From: Betaproteobacteria bacterium
GTDB lineage: Bacteria; Pseudomonadota; Gammaproteobacteria; Burkholderiales; SG8-39
NCBI GenBank assembly: GCA_016195915.1
Contig: JACPYS010000015.1
Coordinates: forward strand, 62,001 to 126,000
Reading direction: 5' to 3'
DNA: 64,000 nt
In this document: positions 54,416 to 64,000 of the stretch, in pieces
Layout of the letters: each line of letters opens with the position of its first letter
Position numbering within the stretch: the first letter of the stretch is position 1
Position numbers and translations under genes: made by a program
Notes under the pieces: model-generated
Told to the model about the DNA's origin: nothing
The model's database searches: none
The model's input: only the letters and a program-made list of their open reading frames with translations

Positions 54416-55597
54416 ATGATTGACCGGAGCCATCTGTTCCATGTGTTGACAGACCGCCTGGCCGAATCACGCGCGCTTGCCTTGCTGGGCGCCCGGCAGG
54501 TTGGCAAGACTACGCTCGCGCGGAGCTACGCGCGTTCACACGACTGCGCCTATTTCGACCTGGAAGACCCGCAGTCGCTTGAGAGTCTGGTGCAGCCGCT
54601 GGCGATGCTCGACGGGCTGCTCGCGCAAGGGCGCACCGTGGTGATTGATGAAGTGCAACGGCGTACTGACTTGTTTCCCCTTCTGCGCACACTCATTGAC
54701 CGGCACGCGCGGGCTGCGCAGTTTTTGCTGCTGGGCAGTACGTCGCCTGTGCTGATGCAGAAATCCAGCGAATCGCTGGCGGGCCGCTTGAGTCTGCTTT
54801 CCATTGGCGGCCTGGCGCTGGCCGAGGTATCAGGCGCTGGCGTGAGCCGGCTTTGGCTGCGCGGAGGCTATCCGCGTGCAATATTGGCCGGCAGCCCAAG
54901 GGCGGCGATGCGATGGCTACGCGACTACCTGTCGCTGGTGATCGAGCGAGACATGCCGCTGCTCGGTTTAAGTGTTGCGGCGCCGGTGATGCAGCGCTTC
55001 TGGCGCTTGCTGGCGCATTTTCACGCGCAAACCTGGAATGCAGCCGAGCCCGCGCGCAGCCTTGGCGTGAGCGAGCCTACGGTGCGCAAGTACCTGGATT
55101 TCATCACTGGTCTAGAACTCGTGCGCCAATTGCCGCCCTGGCATGAAAACCTCGGCAAGCGCCAGGTCAAGGCGCCGAAGATTTATATCCGGGACAGCGG
55201 CCTGCTGCATTATTTGTGGGGTATTTCCGACAGTGACGCGCTATGGCAGCACCCGAAAAGCGGCGCAAGCTGGGAGGGATTTGCGCTGGAACAGGTGTTA
55301 CACGTGGCGCAGCCTGACGAGGCCTATTTTTGGGCGACGCACGCGGGTGCCGAGCTGGATTTGTTGATGTTCAAGCATGGCTTGCGCGTCGGAGTTGAGT
55401 TCAAACGCGTGGATGCCCCGAAAATGACGGCGTCCATGCATATTGCCCTGCAAGACTTGAAGCTCGATGCCCTGTACGTTGTGTACCCGGGCGAGCGTCG
55501 TTACACCTTGATGCCGCGGGACGGTACCCCATCCGGTGTGCAGGTGCAGGCCATTCCCCTGACTGACTTGGAACACATCCGTGCCGACTGGTGCTAA
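54416..55597 (+). CDS. AAA ATPase with DUF4143 domain
   Basis: 393 residues. The N-terminal P-loop is GARQVGKTT (25-33), with FDLEDPQS and Walker B TVVIDEVQRR (about 73-82). Then follow the helical middle part and a C-terminal DUF4143 region (FALEQVLHVAQ, ATHAGAELDLLMF, GVEFKRVDAPK) that resembles a restriction-endonuclease-like fold. Proteins of this type are widespread, often horizontally acquired, with proposed but unproven links to toxin-antitoxin or DNA repair functions. The flanking direct repeats and inverted repeat support acquisition as an isolated module. Confidence 0.9.
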   Translation: MIDRSHLFHVLTDRLAESRALALLGARQVGKTTLARSYARSHDCAYFDLEDPQSLESLVQPLAMLDGLLAQGRTVVIDEVQRRTDLFPLLRTLIDRHARAAQFLLLGSTSPVLMQKSSESLAGRLSLLSIGGLALAEVSGAGVSRLWLRGGYPRAILAGSPRAAMRWLRDYLSLVIERDMPLLGLSVAAPVMQRFWRLLAHFHAQTWNAAEPARSLGVSEPTVRKYLDFITGLELVRQLPPWHENLGKRQVKAPKIYIRDSGLLHYLWGISDSDALWQHPKSGASWEGFALEQVLHVAQPDEAYFWATHAGAELDLLMFKHGLRVGVEFKRVDAPKMTASMHIALQDLKLDALYVVYPGERRYTLMPRDGTPSGVQVQAIPLTDLEHIRADWC

Positions 55598-55752
55598 TGT
55601 GAACCGCTTGCAAACACCGGGGAGGCCGACCCGGTTCTTTGGACTCCATCGGGATCCACCATGGAACAGGATACAAAATGTTACAGCTTGCCGGTCGACG
55701 TGCCACTACGCTGCCGCGTTAGAAATTCAGGCGTTTACCCATGGAGATCACG

Positions 55753-56250
55753 ATGCGCAAACAATTATTGGTGTTTTCGATCCTCGCAGCGCTGCTTTCA
55801 GCCGGGCCGCTGCACGCGCAGACGCCTCCGTCGCCGGCAGGCAAGGATGGGAGCCCGCCGCATGCGATGAAGAGCAAGGGGCGCGATTGCAGCAAGGCGA
55901 GCGATCCGAAAGCCTGCGAACAGCGCCAGGCGAAATTGCGCGAGGCATACAAGAAAGCCGAAGAATCATGCAAAGGCAAGGAGGCCGCTGAACGCCGCTC
56001 CTGCATGGGCGAGCAAATGTGCGCGCAGGCGCCGGACCCGGCCAAGTGCCGCGAGCGCGGCGCGAAGCAGAACGAACAGCGTCAGAAACTCCGTGAGGCG
56101 CACAAAAAGGCCGAGGCGTCGTGCAAGGGCAAGGAAGGCGCTGATCGGCGTTCCTGCATGGGCGAGCAGATGTGCGCGCAGGCCCCGGACCCGGTCAAGT
56201 GCCGCGCGCGCCAGAAAGAGCGCGGCGAGCGCAAAGGGCCGCAGAAATAG
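55753..56250 (+). CDS. Secreted Cys-rich repeat protein (PsiF-like)
   Basis: 165 residues from ATG 55753, 6 bases after GGAG. MRKQLLVFSILAALLSAGPL then HAQT is the signal peptide. The mature part has an initial CSKASDPKACEQR unit and then two near-identical repeats of about 43 residues (roughly 63-105 and 114-155), each with KLREA, KKAE, SCKGKE, RRSCMGEQMCAQAPDP and KCR. Cysteine spacing in each is C-x10-C-x5-C-x8-C. It is very basic and helical outside the cysteines. PsiF-like proteins are periplasmic with unknown function. Confidence 0.8.
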   Translation: MRKQLLVFSILAALLSAGPLHAQTPPSPAGKDGSPPHAMKSKGRDCSKASDPKACEQRQAKLREAYKKAEESCKGKEAAERRSCMGEQMCAQAPDPAKCRERGAKQNEQRQKLREAHKKAEASCKGKEGADRRSCMGEQMCAQAPDPVKCRARQKERGERKGPQK

Positions 56251-56255
56251 TCCGG

Positions 56256-56275
56256 GTCCCCGCGTGCGCGGGGAC
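56256..56275. terminator. Hairpin between convergent genes, probable bidirectional terminator
   Basis: GTCCCCGCG-TG-CGCGGGGAC is a perfect 9-base-arm hairpin, 5 bases after the Cys-rich gene and about 30 bases before the htpG stop. It lacks a T-run, so it may be a REP-like element or a rho-assisted end. Its core differs at one base from the palindrome of the CRISPR repeat. Confidence 0.5.
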
Positions 56276-56305
56276 GACGAATATCCTGGGCGCGCGCCGC
56301 GACGC

Positions 56306-58219
56306 TCATGGCTTCGCGGTCAGTTCCAGCAGCAGCGAGTTGAGCCGTTTGACAAATCCGGCCGGGTCTTCCAGTTGGCCGCCTTCGGCCAGCATCGCCT
56401 GGTCGTAGAGCAACGCCGACCAGTCGTCGAACCTCGAGGTCTCGGTTTTCAGGCGCTCGAGCATCGGGTGTGAAGGATTGATCTCGAGGATGGGTTTCGA
56501 GCCCGGCACCTTCTGTCCCGCCGCACGCAGGATGCGCTCGAGGTTGGCACCCATCTCGTGCTCGTCGGTGACCAGGCAGGACGGCGAGTCCGTCAGCCGC
56601 AGGGTCACGCGCACGTCTTTCACGCGCTCGCCGAGCGCAGTCTTGATCCTTTCCGTCAGCCCGCGCAATTCCTTGCCCTTCGCTTCCGTCTCGCGCTTCT
56701 CCGCCTCGTCGCCAAGCGCGCCGAGGTCGAGCCCGCCACGTGCCACGGAAGCAAGCGGTTTGCCGCCGAACTCGGTGAGGTTCGCCACCATCCATTCATC
56801 GACGCGGTCGGAAAGCAGCAGCACCTCGATGCCCTTCCTGCGGAAAACCTCGAGGTGCGGACTGTTCTTTGCCGCGAGGAACGATTCGGCGGTGACGAAA
56901 TAGATCTTTTCCTGACCCTGTTTCATGCGCGCCACGTACCCGGCGAGCGAAAGGCTTTCCTCGGCGGTATCGGCGGCGGTCGAGGCAAAACGCAGCAATC
57001 CGGCAACGCGCTCCCGGTTGGTCGGGTCCTCGCCCACTCCCTCCTTCAGCGCGCGCCCGAATTCCTTCCAGAACACGGCGTACTTGTCTTTCTGCCCTTC
57101 GGCCAGTTCCTCCAGCAGGCCAAGCACCTTCTTCACCGCGCCGCCGCGGATCGCTTCGAGGTCCCGGTTCTGCTGCAGTATTTCGCGCGAGATGTTGAGC
57201 GGCAGGTCGTTGGAATCGATGACCCCGCGCACGAAGCGCAGGTAGCCCGGCATCAGGTGCTCGGGGTCGTCCATGATGAATACGCGCCGCACGTAGAGCT
57301 TCACGCCGTGACGCGGCTTGCGCTCCCACAGGTCGAACGGCGCGCGCGAGGGCAGGTAGAGCAGCTGGATGTATTCCTGCCGCCCCTCCACCTTCGCGTG
57401 CACCCAGGCAAGCGGATCCTCGCTGTCGTGGGCGACGTGCTTGTAGAACTCCTTGTACTGCTCCTCGCTCACCTCGCTCCTGGGCCGCGCCCACAGCGCG
57501 CTCGCCTGGTTGAGTGCCTCCTCCTTGCCCGGCATGAATTCCTTCGTCACGGGATCGACGGCCGCCGCCCCGGTCAACACCACCGGCAGGCCGATGTGAT
57601 CGGAATACTTGCGCACGATGGACTTGATGCGCCAGGCGTCGAGCAGCTCGCCTTCGCCTTCCTTGAGGTGCAATGTCACCTCGGTGCCGCGCGCGCTCCG
57701 CGTGGCCGGCTCGACGGTGTATTCGCCAGCGCCGTCGGATTCCCAGCGCACCGCCTGATCCGCCGCAAGCCCCGCCCTGCGCGTCACCACCGTCACGCGG
57801 TCGGCAACGATGAACGAGGAGTAGAAACCCACCCCGAACTGGCCGATCAGGCTCGCGTCCTTCTGCGCATCGCCCGTGAGCTGCGCGAGAAATTCCCTGG
57901 TGCCGGATCGCGCGATGGTGCCGAGATTGGACACGACTTCCTCGCGCGACATTCCGACGCCGTTGTCCGACACGCACAGCGTGCGGGCGTCCTTGTCGAA
58001 GCTGACCCTGACCTTGAGCTCCGGATCGCTTTCGTAGAGGGTGCTGTCGCCGAGCGCAGTGAAGCGCAGCCGGTCACATGCGTCCGAGGCATTGGAAATG
58101 AGTTCGCGCAGGAAGATCTCCCGGTTGCTGTACAGGGAGTGGATCATCAGCTTGAGCAGCTCCCGGACCTCGGTCTGGAAACCCAGGGTTTGCTTCTGTT
58201 CGGTCGTATTCGTATTCAT
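56306..58219 (-). CDS. htpG: Chaperone protein HtpG (Hsp90)
   Basis: 637 residues. The N-terminal ATPase has [15 protein letters not shown] (about 39-53), [11 protein letters not shown] (87-97) and [20 protein letters not shown]. The middle domain includes [10 protein letters not shown] and [14 protein letters not shown]. The C-terminal dimer domain ends [13 protein letters not shown]. It helps fold or remodel client proteins under stress with DnaK. A sigma-32-like promoter lies directly upstream, in the gap to the divergent M16 peptidase gene. Confidence 0.97.
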   Translation of the reverse strand: MNTNTTEQKQTLGFQTEVRELLKLMIHSLYSNREIFLRELISNASDACDRLRFTALGDSTLYESDPELKVRVSFDKDARTLCVSDNGVGMSREEVVSNLGTIARSGTREFLAQLTGDAQKDASLIGQFGVGFYSSFIVADRVTVVTRRAGLAADQAVRWESDGAGEYTVEPATRSARGTEVTLHLKEGEGELLDAWRIKSIVRKYSDHIGLPVVLTGAAAVDPVTKEFMPGKEEALNQASALWARPRSEVSEEQYKEFYKHVAHDSEDPLAWVHAKVEGRQEYIQLLYLPSRAPFDLWERKPRHGVKLYVRRVFIMDDPEHLMPGYLRFVRGVIDSNDLPLNISREILQQNRDLEAIRGGAVKKVLGLLEELAEGQKDKYAVFWKEFGRALKEGVGEDPTNRERVAGLLRFASTAADTAEESLSLAGYVARMKQGQEKIYFVTAESFLAAKNSPHLEVFRRKGIEVLLLSDRVDEWMVANLTEFGGKPLASVARGGLDLGALGDEAEKRETEAKGKELRGLTERIKTALGERVKDVRVTLRLTDSPSCLVTDEHEMGANLERILRAAGQKVPGSKPILEINPSHPMLERLKTETSRFDDWSALLYDQAMLAEGGQLEDPAGFVKRLNSLLLELTAKP

Positions 58220-58248
58220 GGCCGTTCGAGGGTATAACAGTGGTGCCG

Positions 58249-58278
58249 ATAGTGGGGACGGCGCCGCGGGAATTCAAG
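58249..58278 (-). promoter_or_regulatory. Sigma-32 (heat-shock) promoter of htpG
   Basis: On the minus strand CTTGAAT (58278-58272) is followed after 14 bases by CCCCACTAT (58257-58249). This matches the RpoH pattern CTTGAAA, 13-15 bases, CCCCATNT closely. It would start transcription about 20-25 bases before the htpG ATG at 58219. Confidence 0.75.
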
Positions 58279-58357
58279 TGTTTTGCGGCGCCGGCGCGAA
58301 CCTTGAGGCAAAATCGCGGTCGAACCCCGTTCATCCCGGCCCGGCTCCCCCGACTGA

Positions 58358-61054
<2,697 letters not shown>

Positions 61055-61096
61055 CCGGCCGAAAGCGCTGCGCGGGCGATCGCGCCGGGGTCTTGC

Positions 61097-61648
61097 TCAG
61101 TCGATGGCCTGATAACGCACCGTCAGGACTTCAAGTTCCTCCGCACCCTGCGGAGTTCGCAGGACCACGGTGTCGCCCTCGTGCGCCTTGATCAGTGCCT
61201 TCGCGATCGGCGAGATCCAGCTCACCCGCCCTTTGGAAGGATCGACTTCGTCGATTCCGACGATGGTCACCGTGCGCTCCCCGCCCGAGGCGGAAGCCAC
61301 CGTCACCGTGGCACCGAAAAAGACCTGATCGCTGTCGCGCCCGGCCGCGTCGACCAATTCCGCGTTTTCCAGCCGCTTGATGAGGAAGCGCACGCGACGG
61401 TCGATTTCGCGCAGCCTCTTTTTCCCGTACAGGTAATCGCCGTTCTCCGAACGGTCGCCGTTGGACGCAGCCCAGGAAACCGTCCTCACCACCTCCGGGC
61501 GCTCGATCTCGACCAGGGCCCTCAGCTCAGCCTTCAGCCTGGCGTAACCTGCCGGCGAGATGTAGTTGCGCAACGTCACCGGGCGTGCCACCGGCACCCC
61601 GTCTTCCTCCAGGTCGTCCTCTGTTTCCCGCACAAACGCCTTGGACAT
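61097..61648 (-). CDS. greB: Transcription elongation factor GreB
   Basis: 183 residues from ATG 61648 (MSKAFVRETEDDLEEDG). The GreB coiled coil is EVVRTVSWAASNGDRSENGD followed by YLYGKKRLREIDRRVRFLIK. The tip acidic residues D and E in GDRSENGD stimulate RNA cleavage by backtracked polymerase. The C-terminal FKBP-like domain has GATVTVA and GRVSWISPIAKALI. Extended upstream frames are chance. It converges on the M16 gene and is divergent from the ankyrin gene. Confidence 0.95.
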   Translation of the reverse strand: MSKAFVRETEDDLEEDGVPVARPVTLRNYISPAGYARLKAELRALVEIERPEVVRTVSWAASNGDRSENGDYLYGKKRLREIDRRVRFLIKRLENAELVDAAGRDSDQVFFGATVTVASASGGERTVTIVGIDEVDPSKGRVSWISPIAKALIKAHEGDTVVLRTPQGAEELEVLTVRYQAID

Positions 61649-61753
61649 GCCACCCGCCGCCGTCTTACCGGAGGGCCGCAATTTTACACTTGCCAGCGCC
61701 GTCGCCCTCGCCCAAAATGTGCCGCCTGCCGGGAACAATATCAGGGGATGAAA

Positions 61754-62461
61754 ATGGCGCAAGACAAAGACGACGTGCTGGCCAGATTCCGTTTTCGCGA
61801 GTTCGCGATCATGGCCCTGATCGCGATCCAGGCGATACTCGCCAATCTGCCGCGCGAGTACCTGGAGGAAACGCTTGGCCTCGACTACCACTATGTGCTC
61901 GGGACCTTGGTATGCACGGTGGTCATCGGCCTGTTCCTCTACCTCAAGTTCTTCTATCTGGTCGCCGTAATTCTGCTGATTGTCGGCGCCAACATGCCCG
62001 ACCAGGTGGCGGAGCATTTCGGCATGTCGAAGGTGCCGCTGATCCTGGCGCTGGTGGCGATGGTCGGGGTGTCTCTGGTCAACTACGTGGTGAAGAAACT
62101 GCCCACGGGCCTCGAGCCCAAGCCCAAGGAAAAGAGCCCCGAGGGAATCCGTGCGCTGTTCTACGGCATCGAGAAGAACAACGTGGCCTATGCACAGAAG
62201 GTATTGAGCATGAACTTCGACCCCAATCTGCGCCACGACAACGGCTATACGCCGCTCGCCTACGCGGCAATGAAGGGCAATCCGCAGATGGTGGATCTCC
62301 TGCTGCGCAGCGGCGCCGAGGTGAACGTCGCCACCGCCGATGGCGATACGCCGGTGGAATTGGCGCTGCGCATGGGGCATGCGGAACTCGCCGACCAGCT
62401 CAAGCGAGTACGCGTAGAGCAGGAAGCGCGCGCGGCGGGCACCGCGCCGGCATCGGCGTAG
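61754..62461 (+). CDS. Membrane protein with ankyrin repeats
   Basis: 235 residues from ATG 61754; AGGGG is 6 bases upstream, which favours this over ATG 61748. Residues about 10-115 hold three to four membrane segments (FAIMALIAIQAILANL, VLGTLVCTVVIGLFLYLKFF, LVAVILLIVGANM, VPLILALVAMVGVSLVNYVV). The C-terminal half has about three ankyrin units (DPNLRHDNGYTPLAYAAMKG, NPQMVDLLLRSGAEVNVATA, GDTPVELALRMGHAELADQL). It probably displays a protein-binding domain at the cytoplasmic face of the inner membrane. Partners are unknown. Confidence 0.83.
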   Translation: MAQDKDDVLARFRFREFAIMALIAIQAILANLPREYLEETLGLDYHYVLGTLVCTVVIGLFLYLKFFYLVAVILLIVGANMPDQVAEHFGMSKVPLILALVAMVGVSLVNYVVKKLPTGLEPKPKEKSPEGIRALFYGIEKNNVAYAQKVLSMNFDPNLRHDNGYTPLAYAAMKGNPQMVDLLLRSGAEVNVATADGDTPVELALRMGHAELADQLKRVRVEQEARAAGTAPASA

Positions 62462-62470
62462 CGCCGCTGG

Positions 62471-62493
62471 CGCGGCGGGTGCGTCGCGCCGCG
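62471..62493 (+). terminator. Weak candidate terminator
   Basis: CGCGGCG (62471-62477) and CGCCGCG (62487-62493) pair around a 9-base loop, followed by TTTACT, 9 bases after the ankyrin-protein stop. The T-run is short, so activity is uncertain. Confidence 0.4.
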
Positions 62494-62602
62494 TTTACTC
62501 CAAACTTCGGCGTTCCACAAGCTTTGCAGCCGGCGTGGTTTGCTGTATGTTTATCCAGTTCGCCGGCGCTCGGCCCGCGACACGGTCACCCCGGTTTTAA
62601 AA

Positions 62603-62621
62603 AATAATAATTATCATTTAA
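62603..62621. promoter_or_regulatory. A/T-rich Fur-box-like sequence upstream of nrdJ
   Basis: AATAATAATTATCATTTAA matches 13 of 19 positions of the classical Fur consensus as I recall it, within a strikingly A/T-rich island (about 62595-62650) in otherwise GC-rich DNA. The 275-base gap before nrdJ otherwise shows only a weak terminator. It may be an iron-responsive operator or simply an A/T-rich promoter (UP-type) region. No cobalamin riboswitch core was recognised. Confidence 0.35.
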
Positions 62622-62736
62622 TCAATACGTTACGAGTTCTTATTGACGCATAACAAGAACTGCGCGATCGTAGCTTCCTAGCGTGCCGTCCGGACGCTAT
62701 GCTCGCGACTCACCTGACCTCGGGATAAAACCAAAA

Positions 62737-64000
62737 ATGACCACGACGGAGAAGACCAAGAATCCCAGCGCCCTCGCCGAACAGGAAATCTGCCGGGAAG
62801 CGCTGCTGGAGAAATACGCGAAGGGCATGGAGGATTCGGTCGACGCGGTGCGCCAGCGGGTCGCGCGCGCGCTGGCGGCAGTGGAGCCGGAAGACCGGCG
62901 CGCAGGCTGGGAACGCCGTTTCATCCAGGCGCTCGAGGGCGGGTTCATTCCCGCCGGGCGCATCAACTCGGCCGCAGGAATCAATATCCGGGCCACCCTG
63001 ATCAATTGCTTCGTGCAGCCCGTGGGCGATTCGATCACGGAGATGGTGGACGGCAAGCCGGGAATCTACGCCGCGCTCGCCGAAGCCGCTGAAACCATGC
63101 GACGCGGCGGAGGCGTCGGCTACGATTTCTCCTCCATCCGGCCCAAGGGCGCGGAGGTAAGAGGCACGCAGTCTCGCGCCAGCGGGCCGGTATCGTACAT
63201 GCGCGTTTTCGACCGTTCGTGCGAGACGGTCGAGTCGGCTGGGGCCCGCCGCGGCGCGCAGATGGGCGTTCTGCGCTGCGACCACCCGGACGTGGAGGAA
63301 TTCGTCCATGCCAAGGACAAGGGCGACCTGGCAAATTTCAACATTTCGGTCGGCGTGAGCGACCAGTTCATGCAAGCCGTGGAGGCCGGGCGCGAAATCG
63401 AACTCGCGCACAAGGCCAAGCCCGGCCGCGAGCAGTTCGAGGCGGGTGCCTACCAGCGCGATGACGGCATGTGGGTGTTTCGCCGGATCGCGGCGCGCGA
63501 TCTTTGGGAACAGGTAATGCGCTCGACCTACGACCACGCCGAGCCGGGCATCCTGTTCCTCGATCGCATCAACCGCGACAACAACCTCAACTATTGCGAG
63601 ACGATCGACGCGACGAACCCCTGTGCGGAGCAGCCGCTGCCGCCCTACGGTTGCTGCTGCCTGGGTTCGATCGACCTCACGCGCTGCGTAAAGAATCCCT
63701 ATGCCGAGAACGCGGAGTTCGATTTCGAGCGATTCGCCAAGGTCGTGGAGGTGTCGGTGCGAATGCTGGACAACGTGCTCGACGTGACCGCCTGGCCGCT
63801 TGCGCAGCAGAAGAACGAAGCGATGGCCAAGCGCCGCGTCGGCCTGGGTTTCACCGGGCTCGGCGATGCGCTCATCATGCTGCGCTTGCGCTATGACACG
63901 GACGCCGCGCGCGCGATGGCCCAGCGCATCGCGGAATCGATGCGCGACAACGCCTATCGCGCGTCGGTCGAGCTGGCGCGGGAGCGCGGTCAGTTCCCGC
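62737..64000 (+). CDS. nrdJ: Adenosylcobalamin-dependent ribonucleotide reductase (3' end beyond window)
   Basis: The first about 421 residues of a class II ribonucleoside-diphosphate reductase, open to the window end. It starts at ATG 62737 ([20 protein letters not shown]). Visible landmarks are [46 protein letters not shown] and the substrate-site segment [20 protein letters not shown]. It makes deoxynucleotides using vitamin B12 and no oxygen. The upstream A/T-rich region probably contains its promoter. Confidence 0.93.
   Translation, partial: MTTTEKTKNPSALAEQEICREALLEKYAKGMEDSVDAVRQRVARALAAVEPEDRRAGWERRFIQALEGGFIPAGRINSAAGINIRATLINCFVQPVGDSITEMVDGKPGIYAALAEAAETMRRGGGVGYDFSSIRPKGAEVRGTQSRASGPVSYMRVFDRSCETVESAGARRGAQMGVLRCDHPDVEEFVHAKDKGDLANFNISVGVSDQFMQAVEAGREIELAHKAKPGREQFEAGAYQRDDGMWVFRRIAARDLWEQVMRSTYDHAEPGILFLDRINRDNNLNYCETIDATNPCAEQPLPPYGCCCLGSIDLTRCVKNPYAENAEFDFERFAKVVEVSVRMLDNVLDVTAWPLAQQKNEAMAKRRVGLGFTGLGDALIMLRLRYDTDAARAMAQRIAESMRDNAYRASVELARERGQFP

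Noticed and set aside
62462-62736. Cobalamin riboswitch upstream of nrdJ
   Set aside because: Expected for a B12-linked gene, but no B12-box core or matching helices were seen.

Overview
This is a high-GC proteobacterial chromosome segment, most likely from a betaproteobacterium of the Burkholderiales or a related order. The lineage call is inferred from four Bug/TctC-type periplasmic receptors, several CaiB/BaiF CoA-transferases, MmgE/PrpD and HMG-CoA-lyase-like catabolic genes, a LapG/LapD pair and a class II ribonucleotide reductase. No rRNA or tRNA gene was seen, so the placement is tentative.

Layout. (1) Positions 1-15778 hold a catabolic island in four transcription units: a leftward unit (SDR, Bug receptor, CoA-transferase, SDR); a rightward unit (Bug receptor, DapA-like aldolase, SDR, flavoprotein, IclR regulator); a leftward unit (Bug receptor, CoA-transferase, enoyl-CoA hydratase, HMG-CoA-lyase-like enzyme, MmgE/PrpD protein); and a rightward acyl-CoA synthetase. 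The gene set suggests uptake of a carboxylic acid, CoA activation or transfer, hydration/dehydrogenation and C-C cleavage. The substrate is unknown. GGAAA/TTTCC palindromes lie at both divergent promoters, one a near match to the IclR operator consensus, which makes the encoded IclR protein the likely regulator. (2) Positions 15889-28555 hold a complete type I-E CRISPR-Cas locus read leftward: WYL regulator, cas3, cse1, cse2, cas7, cas5, cas6e, then an inserted PIN/UPF0175 toxin-antitoxin pair, cas1, cas2, leader, and an array of 38 full repeats plus one truncated repeat with 37 spacers. (3) Positions 28764-43346 are rich in signalling genes: two related hybrid histidine kinases around a DUF2076 gene, a flavoprotein/Bug receptor pair, a methyltransferase, a multi-PAS protein with a degenerate GGDEF motif, and a GspE/PilB-type ATPase. 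(4) Positions 43394-50340 hold an MFS transporter and a tightly overlapping leftward unit of five genes (CDF transporter, ThDP enzyme, BASS-type transporter, epimerase, SDR). (5) Positions 50453-64000 hold a small coiled-coil protein, an ABC-ATPase remnant, a peroxiredoxin, the LapG/LapD switch, a DUF4143 ATPase, a Cys-rich repeat protein, htpG with a sigma-32-like promoter, an M16 peptidase, greB, a membrane ankyrin protein and the start of nrdJ.

The most unusual element is the toxin-antitoxin module between the interference and adaptation genes of the cas operon, packed so that the ribosome-binding site of cas1 overlaps the toxin stop codon. Other items worth attention are an acidic/lysine-rich insertion in Cas7, deletion scars and odd spacer lengths in the array, a candidate AUC start for a hybrid kinase, a candidate leaderless flavoprotein mRNA, and four Bug receptors with no TctA/TctB partners in the window.
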